Shown here: in pieces, positions 24,845 to 34,065 of the stretch
How positions within the stretch are numbered: the stretch's first letter is position 1
Layout: every line of letters starts with the position of its first letter
Assembly (NCBI GenBank): GCA_028691795.1
Contig: JAQUYQ010000014.1
Location: forward strand, 1 to 36,147
Reading direction: 5' to 3'
Length of the DNA stretch: 36,147 nucleotides
Source of the DNA: Herbinix sp.
GTDB lineage: Bacteria; Bacillota; Clostridia; Lachnospirales; Lachnospiraceae
Notes under the pieces: generated by a model
The model's input: only the letters and a program-made list of their open reading frames with translations
Told to the model about the DNA's origin: nothing
The model's database searches: none
Position numbers and translations under genes: made by a program

Positions 24845-26329
24845 ATGTCAGAAAACATTTTATGCGTCAAAGGAATTAAAAAATCTTTTGGTGGAGTTCA
24901 TGCTTTAAAAGGTGTGGATTTAACAATTAAAAAAGGCGAAACGCATTGTTTGGCAGGCGAAAATGGTTGTGGTAAATCAACCATTATTAAAATAATATCA
25001 GGTTTCTACAAAGCTGATGAAGGTACCATTGAAATTGACGGAAAAAAAATTCAGAAATTAACCCCGATGGATGCCATTAACGCAGGAATACAAGTGATTT
25101 ATCAAGATTTCTCAATATTTCCAAATTTAACAGTTATGGAAAATCTAGCATATAATCAGGTGCTTGCTGAAAAGAAAAAGATTGTAAATAAAAAAGAATT
25201 TAGAAAAATAGCTAAGATAGCATTAGATAAAATTAATCTTAATATAGATTTAGATGCAAGAGTGGAAACTCTCCCTGTTGCAGATAAGCAGTTAATTGCA
25301 ATTTCCAGAGCATTATTGCATAATGCTAAACTTATTATTTTGGATGAACCAACAACTGCACTGACAAAAAAAGAAGTTACAAGACTTTTTGAAATATTAG
25401 AAGATTTAAAGAAGAAAGGAATCGCCATTCTTTTTGTATCACACAAATTAGATGAGGTGTTTGAAATATCAGAGCATATCACTGTCTTAAGAAGTGGAGA
25501 AAATGTATATGATTGTCCAACAATTAACATGACAAAAGAAAAATTTACTTATTATATGACAGGACGTAATTTTGATACAGCTCTGAAAAAAGCAGGGAAA
25601 GACTTTTCAAAAGAAAAACCCATCCTAGAGGTAGAAAAATTATCAGCACCTGGCTTTGATGACGTTAGCTTTAAATTGCATCAGGGTGAAATTCTTGCTG
25701 TGACCGGACAGCTTGGCAGTGGACGAACGGAATTAAGTCTTGCATTGTTCGGTTTATTAAAACCAACGGGTGGAAATATATTAGTAGACGGAAATGCTGT
25801 TCGTATAAATAATGTAGAGCAGGCACAAAAACTAGGTCTTGCATTAGTTCCGGAAGATCGTTTGACAGAAGGTTTATTTTTACCAAGACCGATTTATAAA
25901 AATATTTCAGTTACAAAATTAAAAGAATTAGCACATGGAGTTTTTATTAAAGATAAAGACCAGAAAAGCTTATCACAGAAGTGGGTAGATGAAATTGGAG
26001 TAGCTACCAAAAATCATACTTTGGCAGTGCAAACACTTTCAGGTGGTAATCAGCAAAAGGTTGTATTAGCACGGTGGTTGGCAACGAATCCAAGAATTTT
26101 AATTTTGAACGGACCAACAGTTGGAGTTGATATAGGAGCTAAATATGATATTCACAATCTGTTAAAAGGATTGGCTGAAAAAGGAATGGCAATTCTTGTG
26201 GTATCAGATGATATTGATGAAATTTTGTCACTTTGTGACCGCGCTATCATTATGAAGGGCGGTAAAATGACAGGTGTAATTGAGGGCACAGATCTTGTAA
26301 ACGAAACATTATATAAAGAAACAATATAA
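24845..26329 (+). CDS. Sugar ABC transporter ATPase, RbsA/XylG type with two ATPase domains
   Basis: This 494-residue protein contains two ABC domains. Domain 1 (about 1-245) has an intact Walker A GENGCGKST (38-46) and Walker B LIILDEPT (163-170), but its signature is degenerate (VADKQ, 145-149). Domain 2 (about 257-494) has a good signature LSGGNQQK (398-405), but Walker A GQLGSGRTE (288-296) lacks the lysine and Walker B reads ILILNGPT (418-425) without the catalytic glutamate. Only one of the two composite ATP sites should therefore hydrolyse ATP (domain 1 Walker motifs with domain 2 signature). It powers the importer made with the two permeases that follow. Confidence 0.95.
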   Translation: MSENILCVKGIKKSFGGVHALKGVDLTIKKGETHCLAGENGCGKSTIIKIISGFYKADEGTIEIDGKKIQKLTPMDAINAGIQVIYQDFSIFPNLTVMENLAYNQVLAEKKKIVNKKEFRKIAKIALDKINLNIDLDARVETLPVADKQLIAISRALLHNAKLIILDEPTTALTKKEVTRLFEILEDLKKKGIAILFVSHKLDEVFEISEHITVLRSGENVYDCPTINMTKEKFTYYMTGRNFDTALKKAGKDFSKEKPILEVEKLSAPGFDDVSFKLHQGEILAVTGQLGSGRTELSLALFGLLKPTGGNILVDGNAVRINNVEQAQKLGLALVPEDRLTEGLFLPRPIYKNISVTKLKELAHGVFIKDKDQKSLSQKWVDEIGVATKNHTLAVQTLSGGNQQKVVLARWLATNPRILILNGPTVGVDIGAKYDIHNLLKGLAEKGMAILVVSDDIDEILSLCDRAIIMKGGKMTGVIEGTDLVNETLYKETI

Positions 26330-26346
26330 CGGAAGGAGAAAGAATC

Positions 26347-27363
26347 ATGAATAAGAAAATGAAGAGTATGGTGAAACAGATAGAATTTTATATATTCTGT
26401 ATAATTATCGTTTTTGCATTTATTATCCAAATCCGTTCCGGTCAGTTTTTCACTAATAATAATATTATGGACTTGGTTCGGTCTATGATTGTTCCAGGTA
26501 TATATGCTATTTGCGCAATGCTTAGTTTTGTAAGTACGGGTGCTGATGTATCATTCCCGCTCATTGCTGCACTATCAGCTTATATAGGAGTTGCAGTGGG
26601 GAATAGATACGATCTTGGAGTAATTCCTATTTTTTTAATTGCAATAGGTTTTGGATGTTTAATTGGATGTATTAATGGCTTCTTTATTGTTAAGTATAAA
26701 TTTAATAGTCTGATTGTGACTCTCGGTACATCTTCTATTTGCAGCGGTATTTTATTTGGTACTTTTGAAGCGGGGCGTACTGAACTTCCCAAAAGACTAT
26801 ATACCTTGAGTAAAATTAATATTGCAGTAGTAAAAAATGCCACGACAGGAATTGGCTCTTCCCTTCCCTGTACATTCTTAATCATGGTGGCATTGTACAT
26901 TATTGCATACATGATTCTTAATTACACCATGATAGGACGAGGCGTATATGCAGTAGGTGGTGATGAAATCAGTGCTGAAAGAGCTGGATTTCATGTGAAG
27001 TCCATTCGTTTTGGAGTGTTTGTTATTAATGGTGGTATTGCAGCAATTGCAGGTCTTTGCTATGCGATGATGTCATATTTCTATATGCCAAATGAATATG
27101 GTGGAGCGGAAATGCTGGTTATTGCAGCGGTTATTTTAGGTGGAACCAGAATGACAGGTGGTATTGGAACATTAAAAGGCTGCTTATTAGGAACATTTTT
27201 ACTTACCATGGTTAAAAACAGCCTAATCCTTCTTGGAATATCAGTATACTGGGAAAAAGTATTTATCGGAGCAATTATTATTATTGGTACAGCGATTTCC
27301 GCTATGCAGGCGATTAATGCTACTAAAACAGCTGATAAAAAAATGAAAGGGGAGAAAGCATAA
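26347..27363 (+). CDS. Sugar ABC transporter permease, RbsC type (first)
   Basis: This 338-residue protein has eight to ten hydrophobic helices and fits the BPD_transp_2 family (RbsC/XylH). Typical parts are ALSAYIGVAVG near residue 77, GVYAVGGDEISAERAGF (199-215) for ATPase contact, and AAVILGGTRMTGGIGT (about 260-275). It starts 17 bases after the ATPase stop. Its TAA overlaps the next ATG by one base (TAATG), so the two permeases are coupled. Confidence 0.93.
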   Translation: MNKKMKSMVKQIEFYIFCIIIVFAFIIQIRSGQFFTNNNIMDLVRSMIVPGIYAICAMLSFVSTGADVSFPLIAALSAYIGVAVGNRYDLGVIPIFLIAIGFGCLIGCINGFFIVKYKFNSLIVTLGTSSICSGILFGTFEAGRTELPKRLYTLSKINIAVVKNATTGIGSSLPCTFLIMVALYIIAYMILNYTMIGRGVYAVGGDEISAERAGFHVKSIRFGVFVINGGIAAIAGLCYAMMSYFYMPNEYGGAEMLVIAAVILGGTRMTGGIGTLKGCLLGTFLLTMVKNSLILLGISVYWEKVFIGAIIIIGTAISAMQAINATKTADKKMKGEKA

Positions 27364-28340
27364 TGAATAAAAGTGATACAAAGAAGAAATTTTCTTTACC
27401 TTTTGATGAAAACGTTAACCTCCTTTTGATTATACTAATTGCGCTAGTAATTATAACAGGTGTCACAAAATCAGATAGTTTTATTAATACCGGAAACTTT
27501 CAATCAATTGGAAAACAATTGACAGAATACGGATTGATGTCGCTTGGTATGGGTGTATGTATGATCTGCGGCGGAATTGATTTATCATCTGTATATGTTG
27601 CAAATCTTTGCGGTATCTCTGCTGGTATGATTATGCAAAACTATGCAGGAAGCGGCGGAATTGTTTTAGCTTGTTTAGTTGCTCTTTTCGTGGGTCTTTT
27701 ATGTGGTACTTTTAATGGTATATTAATCAGTAAATTACATATTCCCCCGATGCTGGCAACGCTTGGGAGCTATGAACTATTTATGGGTATTTCCATTGTG
27801 CTTTCTGGTGGTAGTACTGTTTCCGTTACAGGTGATTTTTCGAAATTTACAAGAATAAATATTTTTCGAATTCCTTTACCCTTTATTATATTTATCCTAT
27901 GTACGATTATTTTAAATTTTATCATGAGTCGTACATGTTTTGGAAATCGCGCATATTTAGTAGGTACAAACGAAAAATCAGCTAGATTTTCTGGAATTAA
28001 TATTAATTTAACAACAATCCAATGCTATATGATATCTGGTGTCTTATCAAGTATTGCTGGTTTAATCAGCCTTTCAAGATTGAGTTCTGCTAAAGCAAAC
28101 TTTGGAACTAGTTATACCATGCAGACCATTTTAGTTGTAGTGCTTGGTGGAATTAGTCCAAATGGTGGATACGGAAAAATCCCTGGAATAGCATTTGCAG
28201 TTATTATTTTACAGGTGCTCTCTTCTTATTTAAATCAATTCCCTAATATAAGTAATTATTATAGAGATTTGATGTGGGGCGTTGCATTATTAGCAGTATT
28301 AGTTTTTAATGTTAAAATGTCAAAACGTAAATCCAGGTAA
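27363..28340 (+). CDS. Sugar ABC transporter permease, RbsC type (second)
   Basis: This 325-residue BPD_transp_2 protein shows the ATPase-contact stretch AYLVGTNEKSARFSGI (198-213) and VVLGGISPNGGYGKI (258-272). It overlaps the previous gene by one base. Two different permeases suggest a heterodimeric channel, as in several CUT2 systems. The epimerase gene follows after 27 bases. Confidence 0.93.
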   Translation: MNKSDTKKKFSLPFDENVNLLLIILIALVIITGVTKSDSFINTGNFQSIGKQLTEYGLMSLGMGVCMICGGIDLSSVYVANLCGISAGMIMQNYAGSGGIVLACLVALFVGLLCGTFNGILISKLHIPPMLATLGSYELFMGISIVLSGGSTVSVTGDFSKFTRINIFRIPLPFIIFILCTIILNFIMSRTCFGNRAYLVGTNEKSARFSGININLTTIQCYMISGVLSSIAGLISLSRLSSAKANFGTSYTMQTILVVVLGGISPNGGYGKIPGIAFAVIILQVLSSYLNQFPNISNYYRDLMWGVALLAVLVFNVKMSKRKSR

Positions 28341-28367
28341 AAGCAAACATAAACAGGAGGCAGAATT

Positions 28368-29252
28368 ATGCAGCATGGTATTTATTATGCATATTGGGAA
28401 AAGGAATGGACGGGCGACTACCTTTATTATATAGAGAAAGTTGCAAAATTAGGATTTGATATTCTTGAAATAGCGGCTGGACCGATTCCTAGTTATAGCG
28501 ATGTACAGTTAAATAATATAAAAGAATGTGCTAAGGCAAATAACATTCGTATTACAGTAGGATATGGTCCTTCTCCAGCAAATAATATTGCATCAAGTGA
28601 CGAAGCGGTTAGAAAAAATGCTTTAGCTTATTATACAGAGCTTTTTAAGCGTATGGAAAAAATAGATGCAACTATAATTGGTGGAGCTCTATATTCCTGC
28701 TGGCCAATCGACTATTCTAAACCAGTTGATAAAAAAGGTGATTGGAGCAGAGGCGTTGAAGGGTTGGCACAGATGAGTAAAATCGCCCGTGAATGCGGAG
28801 TGGAAACATTAGGTTTAGAGGTTCTAAATCGATTTGAAAATCATGTTTTAAATACAGCAGCTGAAGGAGTTCAGTTTGTAAAGGAAGTTAGAGAGTTAGA
28901 GACAAATGCAACCAATGTAAAAGTAATGCTTGATACATTTCATATGAATATTGAAGAGCAAAGTATCGGTGAGGCAATTCGTACAGCAGGGGCATATTTG
29001 GGACATTTTCATACGGGTGAATGTAATCGTATGGTTCCTGGAAAAGGACGTACACCTTGGCGAGAAATCGGTGAAGCACTTAAGAGCATCAATTATAATG
29101 GAACAGTGGTAATGGAGCCTTTTGTAAGAAGTGGTGGCCAGGTTGGCCAGGATATTAAAATTTGGCGTGAAATTGTTACTGATACAAGTGAAGCTGCTCT
29201 TGATAAAAATGCAAAGGATGCTTTGAATTTTCAAAGATATATATTGGGCTAA
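28368..29252 (+). CDS. D-allulose (D-psicose) 3-epimerase
   Basis: This 294-residue TIM-barrel protein closely resembles characterised clostridial D-psicose 3-epimerases as I remember them (for example that of Clostridium cellulolyticum): HGIYYAYWE near the start, KVAKLGFDILEIAA (24-37), GGALYSCWPIDYSK (105-118) and LDTFHMNIEE (188-197). The metal-binding and catalytic set is intact: E151 (LEVLNRFEN), D189, H215 (GHFHTGEC) and E250 (VVMEPF). The enzyme interconverts free D-fructose and D-allulose at C3 using Mn2+ or Co2+. As last gene of the transporter operon it would turn imported allulose into fructose. D-tagatose is an alternative substrate in this family. Confidence 0.92.
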   Translation: MQHGIYYAYWEKEWTGDYLYYIEKVAKLGFDILEIAAGPIPSYSDVQLNNIKECAKANNIRITVGYGPSPANNIASSDEAVRKNALAYYTELFKRMEKIDATIIGGALYSCWPIDYSKPVDKKGDWSRGVEGLAQMSKIARECGVETLGLEVLNRFENHVLNTAAEGVQFVKEVRELETNATNVKVMLDTFHMNIEEQSIGEAIRTAGAYLGHFHTGECNRMVPGKGRTPWREIGEALKSINYNGTVVMEPFVRSGGQVGQDIKIWREIVTDTSEAALDKNAKDALNFQRYILG

Positions 29253-29333
29253 AATGCTAAGCTGTCAAAAGCTTAAGTGATTTTATATTATAGTCGATAA
29301 CATATTAACAATACATTTTATATTATAAAATTT

Positions 29334-29368
29334 AGTGGGTTCAGGGTAGTTATGGACCTACTTTTTTT
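29334..29368 (+). terminator. Terminator of the allulose operon
   Basis: AGTGGGTTC (29334-29342) pairs with GGACCTACT (29354-29362), using two G-U pairs, and a run of T residues follows to 29368. The loop sequence resembles that of the hairpin at 1352-1390. Confidence 0.78.
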
Positions 29369-29455
29369 ATACATAATTATTGATTTTGCAATACAGCGGA
29401 ACATACTTTTTTAATTATTGTACATTAAATGTAGACGGGAATCCGTATATATCTA

Positions 29456-29485
29456 TTGTAAATATTGGAACAGAAGTGGTAAAAT
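29456..29485 (+). promoter_or_regulatory. Candidate promoter of the glycerol kinase gene
   Basis: TTGTAA (29456-29461) and TAAAAT (29480-29485) are separated by 18 bases, 45 bases ahead of the start. The boxes are moderate matches. Confidence 0.45.
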
Positions 29486-29529
29486 AAAGTGAGAAAAAGG
29501 GACTATTTCATGATGATTGGGGGTAGTAT

Positions 29530-31020
29530 ATGAAACAATACGTAATGGCACTCGACCAGGGAACCACTAGTTCAAGATGTATTATTTTTGATAAGCTGGG
29601 AAAAATGAAAAGCGTTGCACAGAAGGAATTTACTCAGATATATCCAAAGCCCGGTTGGGTGGAGCATAATCCGATGGAGATCTGGTCCTCACAAATATCG
29701 GTTGCGACGGAAGCTATGGCTAAGCTTGGAATAGGTGCGGATGAGATAGCCTCCATCGGTATTACTAATCAACGTGAAACAACAATTGTCTGGAATAAAA
29801 AAACCGGACAACCCGTTTATAATGCAATAGTTTGGCAGTGCCGGAGAACATCGGATATCATTAATGACCTGAAAGCAAGAGGACAGGAAGCATACATTAA
29901 GGACCGGACAGGTTTAATCCCGGATGCTTATTTTTCGGGAACGAAGATTAAGTGGATTTTAGATAATGTTCCTGGAGCAGGGGAAGCAGCAAAAACAGGA
30001 GAGCTTCTCTTTGGAACCGTGGATACCTGGATTATCTGGAATTTAACGAAGGGTAAAACCTTTATAACAGATTATACAAATGCTTCCCGTACGATGCTTT
30101 TTGATATTAAAAAGCTGACCTGGGATGATAAAATATTAGCAGAGCTTGATATTCCAAGGGAAATGCTTCCGGAGGTTAAGCCTTCTAGTTGCGTTTATGG
30201 ATACTCGGATAGAAGCCTTTTCGGTGAGGAGATTGTGATTGCAGGTGCAGCAGGAGACCAGCAGGCAGCGTTATTTGGACAATGCTGTTTTACCAAAGGT
30301 GAGGTCAAGAATACCTATGGAACAGGATGCTTCCTTCTTATGAATACCGGAAGCGAAGTAATAACCTCTAAACACGGATTACTTACTACCTTGGCAGCAA
30401 GTACCGAAACAAAACCGCAATATGCATTAGAAGGCAGTGTATTTGTAGCAGGAGCAGCAGTACAATGGCTCAGGGATGAGCTTCAGTTAATAAGGACAGC
30501 GGCTGAAAGTGAGAAATATGCAATGCAGGTTGAGGATACGAATGGGGTATATATGGTTCCGGCATTTGCAGGACTTGGCGCACCCTACTGGGATCAATAC
30601 GCCAGAGGAGCAATCTTAGGAGTAACCCGCGGATGCAACCGGGATCATATTATTAGGGCTACTCTGGAAGCAATTGCTTATCAGACCTATGATGTTCTAA
30701 GAGCAATGGAAGGGGATTCGGGTAATCGCTTAAAATCACTTAAGGTGGATGGAGGAGCTTGTGCAAACCGCTTCCTTATGCAGTTTCAGGCAGATATCCT
30801 AAATACAATTGTACTGAAACCGGAATGTATCGAGACAACTGCTCTTGGAGCTGCCTACCTGGCAGGACTTGCGGTGGGATTTTGGAAGGACAAGGAAGAA
30901 ATCAAGAGGAACTGGGCACTTGCAGAAACCTTTAATCCAAAAATGAAATCGGAAAGAATAGAAACTTTAATATCCGGCTGGAAGAAAGCCGTAACTCGCT
31001 CTTTTGCATGGGAAGAATAA
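29530..31020 (+). CDS. glpK: Glycerol kinase
   Basis: The 496-residue protein is the usual length for GlpK, an FGGY-family kinase that makes glycerol 3-phosphate from glycerol and ATP. The phosphate-1 loop [10 protein letters not shown] (7-16) is classic. [10 protein letters not shown] (44-53), [11 protein letters not shown] (78-88) and [11 protein letters not shown] also fit the family, and the C-terminal adenosine-binding region ([15 protein letters not shown]) is present. GGGGG precedes the ATG. No glpF or glpD lies beside it. A rhomboid gene follows after 26 bases, perhaps co-transcribed. Its codon use looks less AT-biased than the sugar island before it. Confidence 0.96.
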   Translation: MKQYVMALDQGTTSSRCIIFDKLGKMKSVAQKEFTQIYPKPGWVEHNPMEIWSSQISVATEAMAKLGIGADEIASIGITNQRETTIVWNKKTGQPVYNAIVWQCRRTSDIINDLKARGQEAYIKDRTGLIPDAYFSGTKIKWILDNVPGAGEAAKTGELLFGTVDTWIIWNLTKGKTFITDYTNASRTMLFDIKKLTWDDKILAELDIPREMLPEVKPSSCVYGYSDRSLFGEEIVIAGAAGDQQAALFGQCCFTKGEVKNTYGTGCFLLMNTGSEVITSKHGLLTTLAASTETKPQYALEGSVFVAGAAVQWLRDELQLIRTAAESEKYAMQVEDTNGVYMVPAFAGLGAPYWDQYARGAILGVTRGCNRDHIIRATLEAIAYQTYDVLRAMEGDSGNRLKSLKVDGGACANRFLMQFQADILNTIVLKPECIETTALGAAYLAGLAVGFWKDKEEIKRNWALAETFNPKMKSERIETLISGWKKAVTRSFAWEE

Positions 31021-31046
31021 TGTATTAGGAAAAGGAATAAACAAAC

Positions 31047-32165
31047 ATGGTGGAAGACAGATTAAACAGTAGCTTAACAAATATGGGTTATCAACGGTTG
31101 GCTTCGAATGCACAAGGAATTTATTTGTACTATTGTGTGTTAGAGAAAGACCTTATTATCGTGTCTGTCATTCATGCATTGGGCGGTAATGAAATAACGG
31201 AAAAACAGTATGGGCATATCTTGGGTCAGATGAAGGAAAACTTTCGTAATTCCTATCCTCACAGAATACAGCTACTGAGTCTTGTTTTAACAAGATATCC
31301 TGACAAAGTTAAGCGTTTTTGCTCTACTGTCGGTGAAGACAGCCACTGGATTGTAGATCTGAGCACATTCCGGTTAATGATTTACGAAACCCAGTCAAAT
31401 GATTTTGCTGGGTTTAAGGGCATACTGGAGGAGATTTTGGAAGAAGAACAGAGACAGTATACGGGTGAAGTGTCGATGGACAATTCATATGGAGGTCAGC
31501 AAAATTCGGATACGCTGCGTAAAGCAAAGGCTTCAAAAACGTTACAGTTTACGCTGATAAATACAGCAATTATTGTATTTAACATCATTGCTTATATTAT
31601 TACCCACTATACCAATGCCTTCGGCGGGGAGGAGCAGATGGTTACAAAAGGAGCACTCTCCTGGTACTTTGTTACGGAGAACAAGGAGTATTACCGGCTC
31701 CTTACCTCGATGTTTATGCATGCGGATGGAAGCCATTTGATTAATAATATGATGGTTTTACTTTTCATCGGAGGTAATCTTGAGCGAGCGGTGGGCAAGC
31801 TAAAATATCTTTTTATCTATTTTGGTACGGGAATTATTGCAGGTATAACTTCAATCAGTTATAATATGTGGAAAGAAAATGTAATTCTGGCACTGGGGGA
31901 CACAACATTTTCCATAGGTGCTTCCGGAGCTATCTTCGGTGTGGTAGGTGCAATTCTCTATATTGTAATGTCGAATAGAGGGCGGTTTCAACAAATTAGC
32001 ATCAAGCAAATGGTTCTATTCGTTGTATTAAGTCTTTATAGTGGGATTATCAATACACATATTGATCAGGCAGCCCATGTAGGCGGATTTTTGGCAGGAT
32101 TGTTATTGGCAGCTATTGTATATCGCAGGGCAAAAAATAAAGAAGTAAATCTATTTAGTGATTAA
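31047..32165 (+). CDS. Rhomboid-family intramembrane serine protease with N-terminal extension
   Basis: This 372-residue protein has a soluble N-terminal region of about 160 residues and a rhomboid domain (about 165-362) with roughly seven membrane helices. Catalytic S293 lies in GASGAIFG (291-298), H344 in AAHVGGFLAG (342-351), and HLINN (230-234) supplies the conserved H and N of the second helix. Rhomboids cleave membrane proteins within the bilayer. The N-terminal part (for example HALGGNEITEKQYG) resembles the cytosolic domains of some Firmicutes rhomboids, but I cannot name it. It lies between glycerol kinase and a flavodoxin-SCP2 gene; the substrate is unknown. Confidence 0.92.
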   Translation: MVEDRLNSSLTNMGYQRLASNAQGIYLYYCVLEKDLIIVSVIHALGGNEITEKQYGHILGQMKENFRNSYPHRIQLLSLVLTRYPDKVKRFCSTVGEDSHWIVDLSTFRLMIYETQSNDFAGFKGILEEILEEEQRQYTGEVSMDNSYGGQQNSDTLRKAKASKTLQFTLINTAIIVFNIIAYIITHYTNAFGGEEQMVTKGALSWYFVTENKEYYRLLTSMFMHADGSHLINNMMVLLFIGGNLERAVGKLKYLFIYFGTGIIAGITSISYNMWKENVILALGDTTFSIGASGAIFGVVGAILYIVMSNRGRFQQISIKQMVLFVVLSLYSGIINTHIDQAAHVGGFLAGLLLAAIVYRRAKNKEVNLFSD

Positions 32166-32205
32166 GAAACTTAGGCCTATAAACAACAGGCGGAGAGGTT
32201 GTTGA

Positions 32206-33207
32206 ATGAAAATTAATATCTATTACGGAGGTAGGGGTTTAATTGAGGACCCGACGCTTTATGTTATGAGTAAAATAACAGCGGTATTGGAAGAACTCAG
32301 AGTACAGGTTACCAGATACAACCTTTATGAAGAGAAAAGTGCAATTTCTATGTTGCCAAAAACGCTGAAAGAAGTGGATGGTGTAATCCTTGCCACTACC
32401 GTTGAATGGATGGGAATTGGCGGCCTGATGCAGCAATTTTTGGATGCCTGCTGGCTGTATGGAGACAAAGACAAACTGAGTAAATTGTATATGTTTCCTG
32501 TCGTTACCGCAAACTCTTACGGCGAGAGGGATGCAGAGCTGACGCTGATTAAAGCCTGGGAAATGCTTGGTGGTATTCCTTGCAACGGAATTAGTGCTTA
32601 TGTAGAAGAGCATGTAGAATTTGAGACGAATACGGATTATGCCGGAATTATAGAAAAAAGGGCAGAGGCCTATTACCGGACAATCCACCAGAAGACGAAG
32701 ATGCTTCCAACCAGTAATACAGCAATTAAGCAGAATGTATTAAGAAGCAGCTCAATTGTGCTGACACCGCAGGAAAGCGAGCAGCTTTCCATGTATGTAT
32801 CCGATGACACTTATGTTAAGAAGCAAAAAGAAGATATTGAGGAGTTGACACAGCTATTTAAGGAAATGCTGGATAATAATGCAGATGGGGAAGCAGGGCA
32901 GGATTTTATCAAGAATTTGAAGGATAATTTCAATCCGATCGATGAATTCGTAGCTTCCTACTCAATTACTATGTCCGACGTTAAGAAAACATTGATTGTT
33001 GAAGTAAATAATAAACGCCTCAAATGCTATTACGGTGATAAACCAGACGCAGATGTGATAGCGAAAACCACACATACCGTTATGAATAAACTGGTTCTTG
33101 GCCGGATAACATTTCAAGGCGCTTTTATGTCGGGTGAATTAACAGCCAAAGGCAATTTTAAAACACTTCGATCCTTTGATCAGGTATTTCAATTTAATAT
33201 TTTATAA
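32206..33207 (+). CDS. Flavodoxin-like/SCP2 sterol-carrier fusion protein
   Basis: The 333-residue protein joins two domains. Residues 1-165 have an NAD(P)H-dependent FMN reductase or flavodoxin-like fold (MKINIYYGGRG start; ATTVEWMGIGGLMQQFLDAC at about 63-82 for flavin binding). Residues about 230-333 are an SCP2-like lipid-binding domain (VNNKRLKCYYGDKPDADVIA and ITFQGAFMSGELTAKGNF). It follows the rhomboid gene by 40 bases in the same direction. Its stop codon is only two bases from the stop of the converging kinase gene, with no terminator between them. Redox chemistry on a bound lipid or hydrophobic ligand is possible but not shown. Confidence 0.85.
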   Translation: MKINIYYGGRGLIEDPTLYVMSKITAVLEELRVQVTRYNLYEEKSAISMLPKTLKEVDGVILATTVEWMGIGGLMQQFLDACWLYGDKDKLSKLYMFPVVTANSYGERDAELTLIKAWEMLGGIPCNGISAYVEEHVEFETNTDYAGIIEKRAEAYYRTIHQKTKMLPTSNTAIKQNVLRSSSIVLTPQESEQLSMYVSDDTYVKKQKEDIEELTQLFKEMLDNNADGEAGQDFIKNLKDNFNPIDEFVASYSITMSDVKKTLIVEVNNKRLKCYYGDKPDADVIAKTTHTVMNKLVLGRITFQGAFMSGELTAKGNFKTLRSFDQVFQFNIL

Positions 33208-33209
33208 TT

Positions 33210-33962
33210 TTATAAGGGAAGCTGGATGGTAAAAGAAGTTAGGTCTGGATTTGAATCCACGCAGATGCTGCCATAGTGAAGATCGATAACTTTTTTCACA
33301 AGAGCGAGGCCTATTCCGGTACCGCCCTTCTTATGAGTAACGAAGGGAATAAAAATATCATGAATTACATCATCCGGTATTTGATAACCATTGTTACTGA
33401 TTTGGATGGACAGTTTTGATGGTAGCGGGCATTCACCGGGAAGATATTTAAGATTGATATGTATGTAATTACCGGCCTTGGTAGCCTCAAAAGCATTTTT
33501 AATTAAATTGCCAAGCACTTGCTTAATTTTTATAGAATCACAGGGATAGGAATTAAAATATTCTTCACTGCCCGGTTCAACAGTAATTGCCAGGTCAATA
33601 TGCTCGGTTAAGGCCTGTGGCATAAAGCTGCTTGTGACATTATTAATTAAAGTAATTAAATTTACATTCTCCTTATGAATGTAATTGCAGATGTTAAGTA
33701 AGGATGCATCTGCCATGATATGTTCCATATCGTCCAATAAATCCTCCATTTGATCCCAGTATTTGTAGGATGCTGCTTCGGGATGCTTTTGTTCGATATA
33801 TTGTATTGTTCCTTTTAACAGGGATAGAGGATTACGAAGCTCGTGAACGAACATTGAGGTGGTTTTCTTATTATCATCAATAATCGTTTTAATGATAGGT
33901 TCAAATTCAGGATTAGATTTTATGACGCAGGCTAGTGCATCATTGTTTATTTGTGAGAACAT
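33210..33962 (-). CDS. Small soluble sensor histidine kinase
   Basis: This 250-residue protein has a HisKA-type helix with H40 in FVHELRNPLSLLKG (38-51) and an ATPase domain with N156 (GNLIKNAFEAT), SNNGYQIP (189-196) and GGTGIGLALVKKV (213-225). The G1 box has N190 where most kinases have D, a variant seen in other kinases. There is no membrane helix and only about 35 residues before the histidine box, so it must receive its signal from another protein. It resembles sporulation-type phosphorelay kinases. The start is supported by GGGAGG upstream. No response regulator is adjacent. The gene points away from the HIT gene. Confidence 0.88.
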   Translation of the reverse strand: MFSQINNDALACVIKSNPEFEPIIKTIIDDNKKTTSMFVHELRNPLSLLKGTIQYIEQKHPEAASYKYWDQMEDLLDDMEHIMADASLLNICNYIHKENVNLITLINNVTSSFMPQALTEHIDLAITVEPGSEEYFNSYPCDSIKIKQVLGNLIKNAFEATKAGNYIHINLKYLPGECPLPSKLSIQISNNGYQIPDDVIHDIFIPFVTHKKGGTGIGLALVKKVIDLHYGSICVDSNPDLTSFTIQLPL

Positions 33963-33993
33963 ATTTTAACCTCCCTTTACTGACATTAAATAG

Positions 33994-34022
33994 ATAGTAT
34001 CAAATTATGGAAAATTATGCAA
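33994..34022 (-). promoter_or_regulatory. Promoter of the small histidine kinase gene
   Basis: Read on the minus strand, TTGCAT (34022-34017) and TACTAT (33999-33994) are separated by 17 bases, 32 bases ahead of the start codon. Confidence 0.6.
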
Positions 34023-34065
34023 TAAAAAGAGTATTACAACAATCGACATAGGAGGAATTATCGCA

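Noticed and set aside
25156-25530. 124-residue minus-strand frame
   Set aside because: It is the antisense of the transporter ATPase gene.
28368-29252. Xylose isomerase or hydroxypyruvate isomerase
   Set aside because: Motifs and length match D-psicose/D-tagatose 3-epimerases much better than these relatives of the same fold.
29530-31020. Sugar kinase completing the allulose operon
   Set aside because: The protein is a clear glycerol kinase and is separated from that operon by a terminator and its own promoter.
32239-32688. 149-residue minus-strand frame
   Set aside because: It is the antisense of the flavodoxin-SCP2 gene and has no recognisable domain.
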